A stretch of 35,633 nt of DNA, from positions 1 through 35,633 of the forward strand of contig JAEOUG010000173.1 of NCBI GenBank assembly GCA_016839445.1, written 5' to 3'. Positions 1 to 8,260 of the stretch are shown here, one piece after another. A model generated the notes under the pieces. The model ran no database searches, was not told the DNA's origin, and saw only the letters and a program-made list of their open reading frames with translations. Each line of letters starts with the position of its first letter. The stretch's first letter is position 1. This DNA comes from Candidatus Thorarchaeota archaeon. Lineage in GTDB: Archaea > Asgardarchaeota > Thorarchaeia > Thorarchaeales > Thorarchaeaceae. The position numbers and the translations under genes were made by a program.

Positions 1-1553
1 CTCACCTGTAGGCCGGATCCCGGGGAGTAGCCGCCAGGGACAGTCATTATGGGGCCTTCTCCGAGAGGGTAGACCATTGTGTATCCATGCCGCGCCCATG
101 AGGGTTCGGCAGCAATCCCGCGAACCATTCTGCCGACGTATTGGTCCTTGCGGAGACGGTTAATCTTCTCTGCCTCTCGTCTGAGTAGCTTCCCAGATTC
201 GCTCTCCTGAGAAGATGCAGGATAGCCCGCGAAGGCCGATGCTGGAAGCGGCCTGAATCCGTATAGAATGATTCGCTCTGCTCCCGCTTCATAGAGTCGC
301 CACATCATTCGGATTGACTCACTGGTCGTTTCTTCACTCTCACCGGGTAGGCCATAGATGAAGTAGACGAAAGGCTTCATCCCGTGATCCAATGCAGTCC
401 TGGTTGCCTCCAAGACATCATCAGGCGAGCCACACTTCCCAATCTCCTTCATGTGTCGGGCGGACCCAGTCTCTATTCCTATGTTGGGCGAACTTGAGAA
501 CCCTGTGCTGACAAGGAGTTCCGCAACATCCTTGGTGAAGAGACACGCCTTTATGTTCTCGATGGCAATGTGTACGTCCCCTGCATCCACAGACGGAATC
601 GAACCTAGCTGGGTCAGAAGGCACCTCAATGCCTCTATGTTTGGCTTGGGCGAACAGGGGGCCGTCAGAGGGTCGTCTCCTCGCATATAGTCGAGAAATC
701 CTGGCGCCTCCAGCACGATTCTCCTTACACCAAGATCAATCAGCTCACGTATCTCCGATATGATTGAATCTGTGGATCTGCTTCTTGGTGGACCCCATAC
801 GGCAGGGACACTACAGAACCCGCAACCCGGAGGGATTCCCTCTGGGCAGTCCATCCTGGTTGCTGCATCTTCCGAGTAGCAGTCACCGCAGTCCGTGCAC
901 TGGCGGCCATCGGTAGTAGGTAGTGTCGTTCTTCTGAAGTTCGAACACCCTCTTACTACTTCCACGTACACCTTGCTGGCCTGATATGTCGGGTAGTCCG
1001 TGATTCTCGTCGTAGAGGGATGATAGTCCTCAGAGATTTCCTTTGGTGTAAGTGGGGCTCTTGTGGGTGTCCTCACTATCTTGTTGTCTTTGCGGTAAGC
1101 AATCCCCAAGACGGAGGTGGGGTCGGCTCCGTCTTCGAAGTAACCTGATGTTACAAGTTCACTCAGGGTTGCCTCTCCTTCCCCAATGACGAAGAGGTCA
1201 ACAGTCAAATCTGACAGGAGTTCGCTGTGTAGTGTGATGGGGCCGCCCGCGACAACACGCCCAGTTCTCCGGGTCTTCTTCCAGATACTTGAAACCATTC
1301 TGACGCTCGGGAGGTCCATGGACATAGCACTAATGGCCAGATGGTCAAACCGCCGCAGTACTGAAGACCTACGAAGCACGTCTTCGACTCTCTCGATTCT
1401 GCACTCTATGACATGCTTCTCAAACACTCCAGCAACTGCTCTTGGACCACATCCAATTGAATCACGGGAGCTACGCCTTCTTCCTGACCCTGCGCTTAGT
1501 GCGTCAACTATGAGAACTCGCGACGTCATCGGGTGTTTCTTGGTATCGCGCAT
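1..1553 (-). CDS. B12-binding domain/radical SAM protein (partial, C-terminus beyond left edge)
   Basis: An open frame runs on the minus strand without a stop from ATG 1553 (alternative ATG 1529, giving MTSRVLIVDAL) to the left edge, so the C-terminus is missing. The N-terminal part looks like a cobalamin-binding Rossmann domain (RVLIVDALSAG at the start, then DHLAISAMSMDLP). The radical SAM cluster is unusual: the first Cys lies in VVRGCSN, while the other two lie about 40 residues later in PPGCGFCSVP, with four extra Cys in between. I recall such a spaced CxxxCxxC in archaeal B12/radical SAM proteins of the MJ1487 type, so it is probably a family trait. The downstream stretch with IGIETGSARHMKEIG and YFIYGLPGESEE is typical of the radical SAM barrel. 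Reaction and substrate are unknown. It is divergent from the aIF1 gene; an AT-rich element at about 1591-1603 could be its TATA box. Confidence 0.8.
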   Translation of the reverse strand, partial: MRDTKKHPMTSRVLIVDALSAGSGRRRSSRDSIGCGPRAVAGVFEKHVIECRIERVEDVLRRSSVLRRFDHLAISAMSMDLPSVRMVSSIWKKTRRTGRVVAGGPITLHSELLSDLTVDLFVIGEGEATLSELVTSGYFEDGADPTSVLGIAYRKDNKIVRTPTRAPLTPKEISEDYHPSTTRITDYPTYQASKVYVEVVRGCSNFRRTTLPTTDGRQCTDCGDCYSEDAATRMDCPEGIPPGCGFCSVPAVWGPPRSRSTDSIISEIRELIDLGVRRIVLEAPGFLDYMRGDDPLTAPCSPKPNIEALRCLLTQLGSIPSVDAGDVHIAIENIKACLFTKDVAELLVSTGFSSSPNIGIETGSARHMKEIGKCGSPDDVLEATRTALDHGMKPFVYFIYGLPGESEETTSESIRMMWRLYEAGAERIILYGFRPLPASAFAGYPASSQESESGKLLRREAEKINRLRKDQYVGRMVRGIAAEPSWARHGYTMVYPLGEGPIMTVPGGYSPGSGLQV

Positions 1554-1664
1554 TCTTTACTCTTGTCAGTAATGGCAGAGAGCCCTTCATAGCACTTATT
1601 AGGTCCAGAGGGAACACATCCGCCAGCAGAACGCTTAAACCAAATTCTAGGAGTAAATAGCTGC

Positions 1665-2009
1665 GTGAGCGACGACGAAGGCGGAATATGCCCAAATTGT
1701 GGACTTCCTCAGGACCTGTGTGTCTGTGAAACCATAGCACAGGAAGAGGCAAGGATTTCTGTGACTGTTGAACGCCGAAAGTGGGGTCGCCTGACAACTG
1801 TTGTTGAAGGCTTTGACAAGAATATCGATCTAGGAGACCTCGCTACAAAGTTGAAGGGCAAGCTTGCCTGTGGTGGAGCTGCGAAACACGGCCATATCGA
1901 GCTGCAAGGCGACCACCGTGGTGTAATCCAAGAAACACTGGCCAAACTTGGGTTCCCTGAAGAGATGGTCCAAGTGGACTGGTCCTTCCAAGCAAGGGGA
2001 AGAAGATAG
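1665..2009 (+). CDS. Translation initiation factor aIF1 (SUI1/eIF1 family)
   Basis: A 114-residue protein starting at GTG 1665. The N-terminus carries a small Cys motif (CPNCGLPQDLCVCE, residues 10-23) followed by a SUI1 domain with the conserved KLKGKLACGGAAK and GDHR segments. This is the usual length and layout of archaeal aIF1, which binds the 30S P site and monitors start-codon selection. A TATA-like CTTAAAC at about 1633-1639 lies roughly 30 bp before the start, implying a very short leader. It is a stand-alone gene, divergent from the radical SAM gene and convergent with TFB. Confidence 0.93.
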   Translation: MSDDEGGICPNCGLPQDLCVCETIAQEEARISVTVERRKWGRLTTVVEGFDKNIDLGDLATKLKGKLACGGAAKHGHIELQGDHRGVIQETLAKLGFPEEMVQVDWSFQARGRR

Positions 2010-2073
2010 GACTGCTGGTCAATCCGCCTCAGCAGGGTCTGGTGCCGGGGCAGGGAAGATTAGGTCTCCAAGC

Positions 2074-3045
2074 TCAGCCGCTCAGACTCATCGAGTCGAT
2101 CCCAAGCTTGCGTACAATCTCCTTGTACCGATTCCTGACTGTGACTTCAGTTACCCTAGCCACCTCAGCTATCTCGCGTTGCGTCCTGCGCTCATCCAGC
2201 ATTATGGATGCAACGTAAATGGCTGCGGCAGCAAGACCCAATGGGTCTCGGCCAATGGTCAGACCCATGTCTCGGCTCTGCTTCAGGATTTCCACGGTAC
2301 GCAATTGCACCGGACTTGAGAGAGAGAGCTGAGAGGCGAACCGCGAGATGTAGTCAATGGGGTTCGAGAGGGGGATCTTGATGTTGAGGCTGCGGAGCAA
2401 TAGTCGGTAGCATTGGCCAAGCTTCTTTCGATCCACTCGCGATGCATCTGCGACCTCATCAAGTGGCCTGGGCTTCTGACGGACTCGACACGCTGCATAG
2501 AGAGTGGCTGCGACCATGGCTTCGATCGATCTACCTCGCACGAGCTTCTTGAGGATCGATTTGCGATAGAGAAGTGCTGCATGCTCTCGGATTGGCTCCG
2601 GAATGCCAAGCTGGGAGGCAAGCCGCTCTAGCTCAGACATGGCCTGAGCCAGATTTCGATCCATGCTGCTGTGTACTCTTGACCGTATCTGCCAGCGCCT
2701 CAGCCTGTATATCTCAGACCTTCGCGTTGGAGTGAGCTTCCTTCCAGAGATGTCCCGGTCTCGCCAATCGATAACAGTAGAGAGACCCTTGTCGTGGATT
2801 GTGTATCGAAGTGGTGCCCCCACTCTACTGCGATTGTCGCTCTCCTCAGCACTGAATGCCCGCCACTCGGCGCCTGTGTCAATCCTGTGGTCCGAGAGCA
2901 CAAGACCACATCCCCCACAGACGCGTTCACCCCGAGTCAGGTCCTCAACGACTGAAGTAGAGCCACACTCTGAGCAACAGATGACTTTGCTCGAGGGTTC
3001 CGCAGTCGATTCCTTCTTCTGAGTAGCAGCTCGTGCTTGGTCCAA
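2074..3045 (-). CDS. tfb: Transcription initiation factor TFB (TFIIB homologue)
   Basis: A 323-residue protein. The N-terminal zinc ribbon has C24-x2-C27 and C43-x2-C46, followed by the B-reader/linker region and two cyclin-like repeats (about 125-210 and 225-320). The second repeat contains LGLAAAAIYVASIML and a helix-turn-helix ending in RYKEIVRKLG, the BRE-contacting element of the family. TFB recruits RNA polymerase to TBP-bound promoters. The only available start is TTG at 3045, preceded by a purine-rich GGAGGAGAGG element. It is full length for the family. The upstream region holds a 7-bp inverted repeat (see separate entry). Confidence 0.96.
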   Translation of the reverse strand: MDQARAATQKKESTAEPSSKVICCSECGSTSVVEDLTRGERVCGGCGLVLSDHRIDTGAEWRAFSAEESDNRSRVGAPLRYTIHDKGLSTVIDWRDRDISGRKLTPTRRSEIYRLRRWQIRSRVHSSMDRNLAQAMSELERLASQLGIPEPIREHAALLYRKSILKKLVRGRSIEAMVAATLYAACRVRQKPRPLDEVADASRVDRKKLGQCYRLLLRSLNIKIPLSNPIDYISRFASQLSLSSPVQLRTVEILKQSRDMGLTIGRDPLGLAAAAIYVASIMLDERRTQREIAEVARVTEVTVRNRYKEIVRKLGIDSMSLSG

Positions 3046-3137
3046 TGCCTCTCCTCCGAAACATCCGGCACCCGTACAAAACCGCCAGTATTCGAGGTAG
3101 AAATATCAAGGAGTCAACGACAGTCTCCCGGGACCCA

Positions 3138-3159
3138 CAAAAGTATGCTTCAACTTTTG
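3138..3159. repeat. 7-bp inverted repeat upstream of tfb
   Basis: CAAAAGT (3138-3144) and ACTTTTG (3153-3159) are perfect inverted copies separated by 8 bases. They lie between the end of the aminopeptidase gene (3215) and the tfb start (3045), both on the minus strand. The dyad could be an operator for tfb or a terminator hairpin for the aminopeptidase transcript. The sequence alone does not decide. Confidence 0.4.
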
Positions 3160-3214
3160 GACTTTTAACACTTCTGTGCAGTCGGGCACACCTATGTAGG
3201 ATTGCAGGGTTGTG

Positions 3215-4144
3215 CTAAGTCGTCTGTTCGTGGCCCTTGTCAGTGATGATCACTGTGTGTTCGCTTTGCGAAACGAACTCACCCTTCTCTTCTGCGAGGA
3301 TATGGTGAGCGAAAAGCGCTCCGTTCTGTTGGAGTTCACGGATGGCCATCTTCAGAGTGGCATGTTTCATCTGCTTGGTCAGCCAGCGCTCTGCAAATGG
3401 AAACTCCTTGTAGTCCTTTCGTGCAATGCCCAGGAACTGTTTTGTGCCCTTGAAGCGAACTGGAACACGGATAGGAAGTAGCTGGTATATGAGCGGATTC
3501 GGGAGGTCAGATACATTGCCGGAGCCTGTGCTAGCGAAAGTCTCTACAGCGTATACTTCACCTTCCTCAACGAGAACCTCTGCCTTTCCCGAAACACAGG
3601 GTACTTGCTTTTCTGCGTGAAGTTCGTACTCCTTGAGCTGATGTCCCGACAATTGCCTCACTGGATTGAAACCTGCGCTCTTGATGGTGTCTTCAATAAG
3701 GGCACCGATTGTGTTCAGCTTCGCGCCGGGTCGCATCATCCGAATGGCCGTCTTTGTAGCATCTTCGGATGCCTTGACAAGCCCCTGATGGTCTGGATTA
3801 AGGGCTACGGTGAATGCAGTGTCAGCGATGCAGCCATCAACGTGTGAGCCGCAGTCGACGGTGACCAGATCACCTTCCTCAATCACTGTCGGGTCATCGA
3901 TAGGTGAGGTGTAGTGTGCGGCAATATGGTTGATTGCGACATTGCAGGGGAACGACGTCCCGGATGAGTGTTCGATAATGTATCCCTCAACTGCCTCGAT
4001 GATGTCGATGACTTTTGCGCCTGGCTCAATCATCGGTCTGGCAATCTTCAGAGCTTCTTTTGCGACTCGACCTGCATTGCGCCAGTTCTCCCAGGCGTCA
4101 GCAGTATCACCATTGTCGGCTTCTATCGTGTTTTTGTCTGACAC
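3215..4144 (-). CDS. map: Methionine aminopeptidase, type II
   Basis: A 309-residue protein with the pita-bread aminopeptidase fold. It removes the initiator methionine from nascent proteins and needs two divalent metal ions. All expected ligands are visible: D97 (VDCGS), D108 (IADTAF), H168 (GHQL), E201 (VETFAS) and E295 (SEHTV), plus substrate-binding H77. The insert between H168 and E201 region and C-terminus marks the archaeal/eukaryotic type II form. The start is GTG 4144 with GGTGA eight bases upstream. It follows the Roadblock gene on the same strand with a 63-bp gap. Confidence 0.95.
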   Translation of the reverse strand: MSDKNTIEADNGDTADAWENWRNAGRVAKEALKIARPMIEPGAKVIDIIEAVEGYIIEHSSGTSFPCNVAINHIAAHYTSPIDDPTVIEEGDLVTVDCGSHVDGCIADTAFTVALNPDHQGLVKASEDATKTAIRMMRPGAKLNTIGALIEDTIKSAGFNPVRQLSGHQLKEYELHAEKQVPCVSGKAEVLVEEGEVYAVETFASTGSGNVSDLPNPLIYQLLPIRVPVRFKGTKQFLGIARKDYKEFPFAERWLTKQMKHATLKMAIRELQQNGALFAHHILAEEKGEFVSQSEHTVIITDKGHEQTT

Positions 4145-4207
4145 GCTATCTCACCATCAATCATGGCTCGTGAAGTGGTGGACAGATAAAAGTGACGGAA
4201 CAGATGT

Positions 4208-4603
4208 CTAGGAGAGAACTTGCTCTATCCGTCGGGCGGTCCTGGACATGGAGAAGAACATGTAGCCAATGTTGGCTCGCTTGTTTGTGAGAACAGTAAG
4301 TATGGCATCGCTGCCTGCATCACAGATGATGACGTAGCCGGTTTCACCTTCTATCAGCATCCGGATGAGCGGGCCACGCTTTAATTGCTTGAAGACCTTT
4401 CTCGTGGCCTCCTGGATCTGTGTTGCACGGCCGGCAATCACATCATCATCAGGAATCCGCTTCTCATCTATTCCATTAGGGAAGTGAGAACAGATTGTCA
4501 GCCCTTGGGACTTGGAGATGATCGCGCTAGCTTCGACGTTGCCCTGGGAGGCATTGCTTAAGTCAATGAGAAGAGCATTCAGCATGTCTGTCTTTGAGGA
4601 CAA
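4208..4603 (-). CDS. Roadblock/LC7 domain protein
   Basis: A 131-residue protein made almost entirely of one Roadblock/LC7 fold: an N-terminal helix (MLNALLIDLSNAS), then VEASAIISKSQGLTICS, a central helix (GRATQIQEATRKVFKQL) and the strand pair GYVIICDAGSDAILTVL. In archaea and bacteria such proteins dimerise and often bind small Ras-like GTPases; in eukaryotes they occur in Ragulator and dynein. No GTPase lies in this window, so the partner is unknown. It has its own TATA box (4636-4647), which overlaps the stop of the GGGP synthase gene and predicts a leader of about 13 nt. Confidence 0.85.
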   Translation of the reverse strand: MSSKTDMLNALLIDLSNASQGNVEASAIISKSQGLTICSHFPNGIDEKRIPDDDVIAGRATQIQEATRKVFKQLKRGPLIRMLIEGETGYVIICDAGSDAILTVLTNKRANIGYMFFSMSRTARRIEQVLS

Positions 4604-4635
4604 CGTAGGGACCTCCCAGGGTGGTGAAAGGAAGG

Positions 4636-4647
4636 ATATATTTAAAC
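4636..4647 (-). promoter_or_regulatory. TATA box of the Roadblock gene
   Basis: GTTTAAATATAT read on the minus strand, centred about 38 bp before ATG 4603. Normal archaeal TATA-to-start-site spacing puts the transcript start near 4616. The element overlaps the last codons and stop of the GGGP synthase gene, so the Roadblock gene can be transcribed independently of it. Confidence 0.6.
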
Positions 4648-5415
4648 TCTCTTGGCGCCAGCTTCCTTCAAAGCCTTGATAATGACCTCAAGGCCCTTGC
4701 CTTTGTCCTTCTGGACCTGTTTCTCGATGTAGGTTCCCTGAACAACAATGGAGGCGCCGGCCTCGACTGCAGATACTACTGACTTTGCATCATTGAATCC
4801 GCCACCAGTGATAACTGGAATGTCAATGAACTGAGATACTGTCGCAATCATTTGTGGAGGGACTCCTCCGCCCTCAGCCCCACTCCCTGCCTCAAGGTAG
4901 ACGAGTTTGAGGCCGAGCAGTTCGGCTGCAATCGCATACATTGCTGGCAGCTTCGGCTTGTCTCGAGGGAAGGGTTTGGCATCACCTACCCATGAGGCAG
5001 TCTTCCCGGGAGCTACTAGTAGGTACGCCATAGGAATGGCTTCGATCCCGGTCAACTTGACCTTGGGTGCAGCTAGAGCCTGAGCCCCTATAATCCAGTA
5101 GGGGTTTGTGCTGTTGAGTAGCGTCATGAAGAACATAGCGTCGGCGTGTTCGGAGACTCCAGTGATGTTGCCTGGGAAGAGGATCGTCGGAATATCCACC
5201 GCCTCGCTCAGCTTCCTGACAGAGTCGTCGATGACACCGAAGATAGTGCTGCCCCCAATCATGATAGCGTCACTTCCAGCCTTCTCAGCAAGCTTTGCCT
5301 GCTCGACTACGTCTTCAATAGTCGTTGAGAGAGGGTCGGGGTCAAGAAGGGAGAAGTGGCATGCACCCTCGGTGCTGAGTTTGTCGGTGATGTAATTCCA
5401 GACCTTTCCAGTCAT
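4642..5415 (-). CDS. Geranylgeranylglyceryl phosphate synthase (GGGPS/PcrB family)
   Basis: A 257-residue TIM-barrel enzyme that joins glycerol-1-phosphate to geranylgeranyl diphosphate, the first committed step of archaeal membrane ether-lipid synthesis. Family motifs are clear: HFSLLDPDP near the N-terminus, DAIMIGGST, ILFPGN, the YLEAGSGAEGG glycerol-phosphate segment and VITGGGF followed by the GASIVVQGT loop. The ATG at 5415 has GGAGG about 8 bases upstream. The upstream neighbour on the same strand is an ICMT-like membrane methyltransferase 62 bp away, suggesting a link with isoprenoid chemistry. Confidence 0.95.
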   Translation of the reverse strand: MTGKVWNYITDKLSTEGACHFSLLDPDPLSTTIEDVVEQAKLAEKAGSDAIMIGGSTIFGVIDDSVRKLSEAVDIPTILFPGNITGVSEHADAMFFMTLLNSTNPYWIIGAQALAAPKVKLTGIEAIPMAYLLVAPGKTASWVGDAKPFPRDKPKLPAMYAIAAELLGLKLVYLEAGSGAEGGGVPPQMIATVSQFIDIPVITGGGFNDAKSVVSAVEAGASIVVQGTYIEKQVQKDKGKGLEVIIKALKEAGAKRV

Positions 5416-5477
5416 TCGGATGCCTCCGGTAGAGTGGAGCCGTCGTGAGGTGCTTTTTACGGTTTTGGTGGTCAGCG

Positions 5478-6185
5478 TCAGTTAGGAGTTCGTCGATGTT
5501 TCGGCAAGAAGCTACCTGTTCGCTTCATATACTCGACATACTCCTCGCCGAAGTGCTCTAGCATTCGCTCCTCCTCAGACTTGGAGATCTTGTAGTATCC
5601 TGGAATTCCAAGAAGAAGGAAGAGCCCGATAACCGAGGGCCACATGACAAACAGCCCGACAAAAGCGAGCATGTAGGAGAGGTAAGAAGGGTGCCGTACC
5701 CACTTGTATGGGCCGTTCGACACAATCTGGTGTCCCTCTCCCATGTCCCAGCTGCTCGCCATATCTCTGCGGACTGCTCTTGACCACCCGTGCAAGACTA
5801 TGGCCGTTGCTAGAAGCAGAAGACCTGCTACCCACTGCAAATCAGGAGCACTCCAGAGTACAGAGAGAAGTGGCAGTGTCTCCATGGCAGCGGAAACGAC
5901 CCAGCTGAAAATCATCATGCCCACCATCCAGAATGAGCAGAGCGTTGCTAGACCAGCAAGCACAACCACTGCACCAGGGCCAGAGAACCGTTCTTCGTCG
6001 ACCGCAGACCCTCCACCCCTGCGAATCTTACCAATGTCGTAGTAGAGGTGAAGGATCATGTCCCCAGCGCCAAGGACCGTGATGATAGGCCCAGCCACAG
6101 CAAGGTCAAGCATGACGGAAACCGTTACATAACAAGCATATCTTGATTGTGGGCGTTCACTTTCGGCGGCCTCGTCCCGAAACAT
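5478..6185 (-). CDS. ICMT/phospholipid methyltransferase-like integral membrane protein
   Basis: About 235 residues from ATG 6185; in-frame ATGs at 6230 and 6314 are possible, but the last overlaps hdrA. At least five hydrophobic segments are seen. The C-terminus has the isoprenylcysteine carboxyl methyltransferase signature: a GPYKWVRHPSYL cofactor motif, a hairpin membrane segment, then KSEEERMLEHFGEEYVEYM. Related enzymes methylate prenylated protein C-termini or lipids with S-adenosylmethionine at the membrane. The target is unknown; the adjacent GGGP synthase makes an isoprenoid lipid substrate thinkable. A CATATTAAG element at about 6187-6195 could be its TATA box, in which case translation would begin further downstream (ATG 6113). 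Confidence 0.8.
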   Translation of the reverse strand: MFRDEAAESERPQSRYACYVTVSVMLDLAVAGPIITVLGAGDMILHLYYDIGKIRRGGGSAVDEERFSGPGAVVVLAGLATLCSFWMVGMMIFSWVVSAAMETLPLLSVLWSAPDLQWVAGLLLLATAIVLHGWSRAVRRDMASSWDMGEGHQIVSNGPYKWVRHPSYLSYMLAFVGLFVMWPSVIGLFLLLGIPGYYKISKSEEERMLEHFGEEYVEYMKRTGSFLPKHRRTPN

Positions 6186-6278
6186 CTTAATATGTGAGGT
6201 AGTGGGGCTGATGATTGAGAGTCTGGACATTGTACTCTGATACAATATCCGGCTGCCTCGGACCAAGGAGAATAACAC

Positions 6279-8246
6279 ATGCCTGAGAAGCGAATTGGCG
6301 TCTTCCTGTGCCACTGCGGCAGTAACATCGCCGGAGTGGTCGACATCAATAAGGTCAAGGAGAGTCTAAAAGGAGTACCAAACGTTGAGGTGGTCGAAGA
6401 CTACAAGTACGTATGCTCCAAGCCAGGCCAGCAGATTCTCAAAGATGCAATAGCGAAGAACCGTCTCAACGGGATCGTAATAGCATCATGCTCACCAAGG
6501 ATGCACGAACCCACATTCAGACAGACACTGCGCGAAGTGGGCATGAATCCCTTCCTTCTTGAAATCGCAAATATCCGAGAGCATGTATCATGGATTCACT
6601 CCGACAACCCTGAAGCGGCAACAAAGAAAGCGATAGACTTGGTCAAAATGGCGGTGGCCAGGGCAAGACTGCTCGTAGCACTTGATGAGCCTGAAGTGAA
6701 GATACGCAAGTCTACCCTCGTTGTGGGAGGAGGCATAGCGGGCATCTCGGCATCCCTCGATCTTGCAGACGCAGGGTTCAAGGTCTACCTTGTGGAGAAG
6801 GAGCCGAGTATTGGGGGGAAGATGTCCAGGTGGGACAAGACCTTCCCTACACTGGACTGCTCAAGCTGTATTCTCACCCCTCGAATGGCCGAGGTTGGAA
6901 GTCATCCTAACGTCGAGCTCTTCACAATGGCAGAGGTAGAAGATGTTCAGGGATTTGTGGGAAATTTCGAGGTCAAGATACGACAGAAACCCAGGTATGT
7001 GATAGCGGACAAATGCACCTCCTGTGGCGACTGCTCCGAGATATGTCCAGTGGACGTGCCTTCTGAGTTCGACGCGAATCTTAGCTATAGGAAAGCAATC
7101 TACATCCCCTTCGCTCAGGCAGTTCCTTCGACATATCTTCTGGACATGGACAATTGCTTGGGTGTTGATGCCGTTCGCTGCGGCAAGTGCAAGGACGCAT
7201 GCGAAGCAGAAGCAATCAACTATGACGATCATGAGAGAATCATCGAGATTGAGGTTGGCACCATCATAGTTGCCACAGGCTTCGAAATCTTCGATGCAAC
7301 GAAGAAGGAGGAGTACGGGTACGGAGTCTTCCCCAATGTGGTGAACATGGCAGAAGTGGAGAGAATGCTCAGCTCTGCAGGTCCTACAACGGGTCATGTG
7401 GTTAGGCCATCTGACCTCCAGGAACCGCAGAAAGTGGTCTATATCCAATGCGTCGGAAGCCGAGATGAACGGACAAACAAGTACTGCTCTCGTATCTGCT
7501 GTATGACGGCCATTAAGCAGGCCCGAATGATACGTGATAAGCTCGGAGCTGAAGTGTACGTGTTCTACATCGACCTGCGGACCTTCGGGAAAGGCTACGA
7601 GGAGTTCTATGAGGCTACTGCGTCAGCAGGAGTCACCTTTGTCCGGGGGAGAGTGGGAGAGATTCTTGAGAACGAGAAGACGCATCTACTCACTATTCGA
7701 GGTGAAGACACACTACTGGGCCAGCCCATAGAGCTGAGGGATGTAGACCTGGTCGTTCTATCGACTGGCGTCGTAGCGCCGGAGTCTGCTAAGAGGATAG
7801 CCCATGCGTTGAACCTCAGTCTTTCTCCAGATGGCTTCCTTCTTGAGGCTCATCCCAAGCTCAGGCCCGTTGACTCGTTCAATGATGGGATTTTCGTCGC
7901 CGGAATGGCTCAAGGTCCCAAGGACATCCCTGACACTGTGGCTCAGGCGAAAGCGGCTGCAGCAGGAGCAATGGGTCTGATGGGGAAGGGGAAGATCAAT
8001 GTGGAACCCTACTACTCCGTTGTGGACGAAGACAAGTGTGCTGGCTGTCAGGTGTGCATCTCGGTCTGTCCATACAATGCGATTGTCCTAAACGAGAGAG
8101 GATTCGCCGAGGTCAATCCTGCACTGTGTAAGGGGTGCGGTACATGCACCGCAACGTGCGCAAGCGGAGCCATCTCTTCACAGCACTACACCGACGGGCA
8201 GATCTCTGCGATGATCTCAGAGTACTTGGCCCAAGACAAGACGTAG
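6279..8246 (+). CDS. hdrA: CoB-CoM heterodisulfide reductase subunit A-like protein (HdrA)
   Basis: A 655-residue iron-sulfur flavoprotein. The N-terminal domain has C11, C13, C46 and C71. The FAD-binding glycine motif GGGIAG is at 150-155, followed by the HdrA-type LDCSSCILTPRM, where some relatives use selenocysteine but this one has Cys. Ferredoxin clusters follow at 246-256 and 293-308, and two [4Fe-4S] motifs lie near the C-terminus (CAGCQVCISVCP and CKGCGTCTATC). HdrA is the electron-bifurcating core of soluble Hdr complexes. No HdrB, HdrC or MvhD gene is adjacent, so its partners must be encoded elsewhere. TATA-like ATACAATATCC lies near 6240-6250 and AAGGAG precedes the ATG. Confidence 0.92.
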   Translation: MPEKRIGVFLCHCGSNIAGVVDINKVKESLKGVPNVEVVEDYKYVCSKPGQQILKDAIAKNRLNGIVIASCSPRMHEPTFRQTLREVGMNPFLLEIANIREHVSWIHSDNPEAATKKAIDLVKMAVARARLLVALDEPEVKIRKSTLVVGGGIAGISASLDLADAGFKVYLVEKEPSIGGKMSRWDKTFPTLDCSSCILTPRMAEVGSHPNVELFTMAEVEDVQGFVGNFEVKIRQKPRYVIADKCTSCGDCSEICPVDVPSEFDANLSYRKAIYIPFAQAVPSTYLLDMDNCLGVDAVRCGKCKDACEAEAINYDDHERIIEIEVGTIIVATGFEIFDATKKEEYGYGVFPNVVNMAEVERMLSSAGPTTGHVVRPSDLQEPQKVVYIQCVGSRDERTNKYCSRICCMTAIKQARMIRDKLGAEVYVFYIDLRTFGKGYEEFYEATASAGVTFVRGRVGEILENEKTHLLTIRGEDTLLGQPIELRDVDLVVLSTGVVAPESAKRIAHALNLSLSPDGFLLEAHPKLRPVDSFNDGIFVAGMAQGPKDIPDTVAQAKAAAAGAMGLMGKGKINVEPYYSVVDEDKCAGCQVCISVCPYNAIVLNERGFAEVNPALCKGCGTCTATCASGAISSQHYTDGQISAMISEYLAQDKT

Positions 8247-8260
8247 AGGCAGAGACGACA

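Noticed and set aside
1186..1572. 128-codon plus-strand ORF opposite the radical SAM gene
   Set aside because: Antisense shadow; the minus strand has clear radical SAM and B12-domain motifs in this stretch.
8135..8260. N-terminal extension of the MobA-like gene inside hdrA
   Set aside because: The nucleotide-binding signature begins at 8261, the extension overlaps the hdrA ferredoxin-coding region, and its residues are Arg/His-rich and unlike the family.
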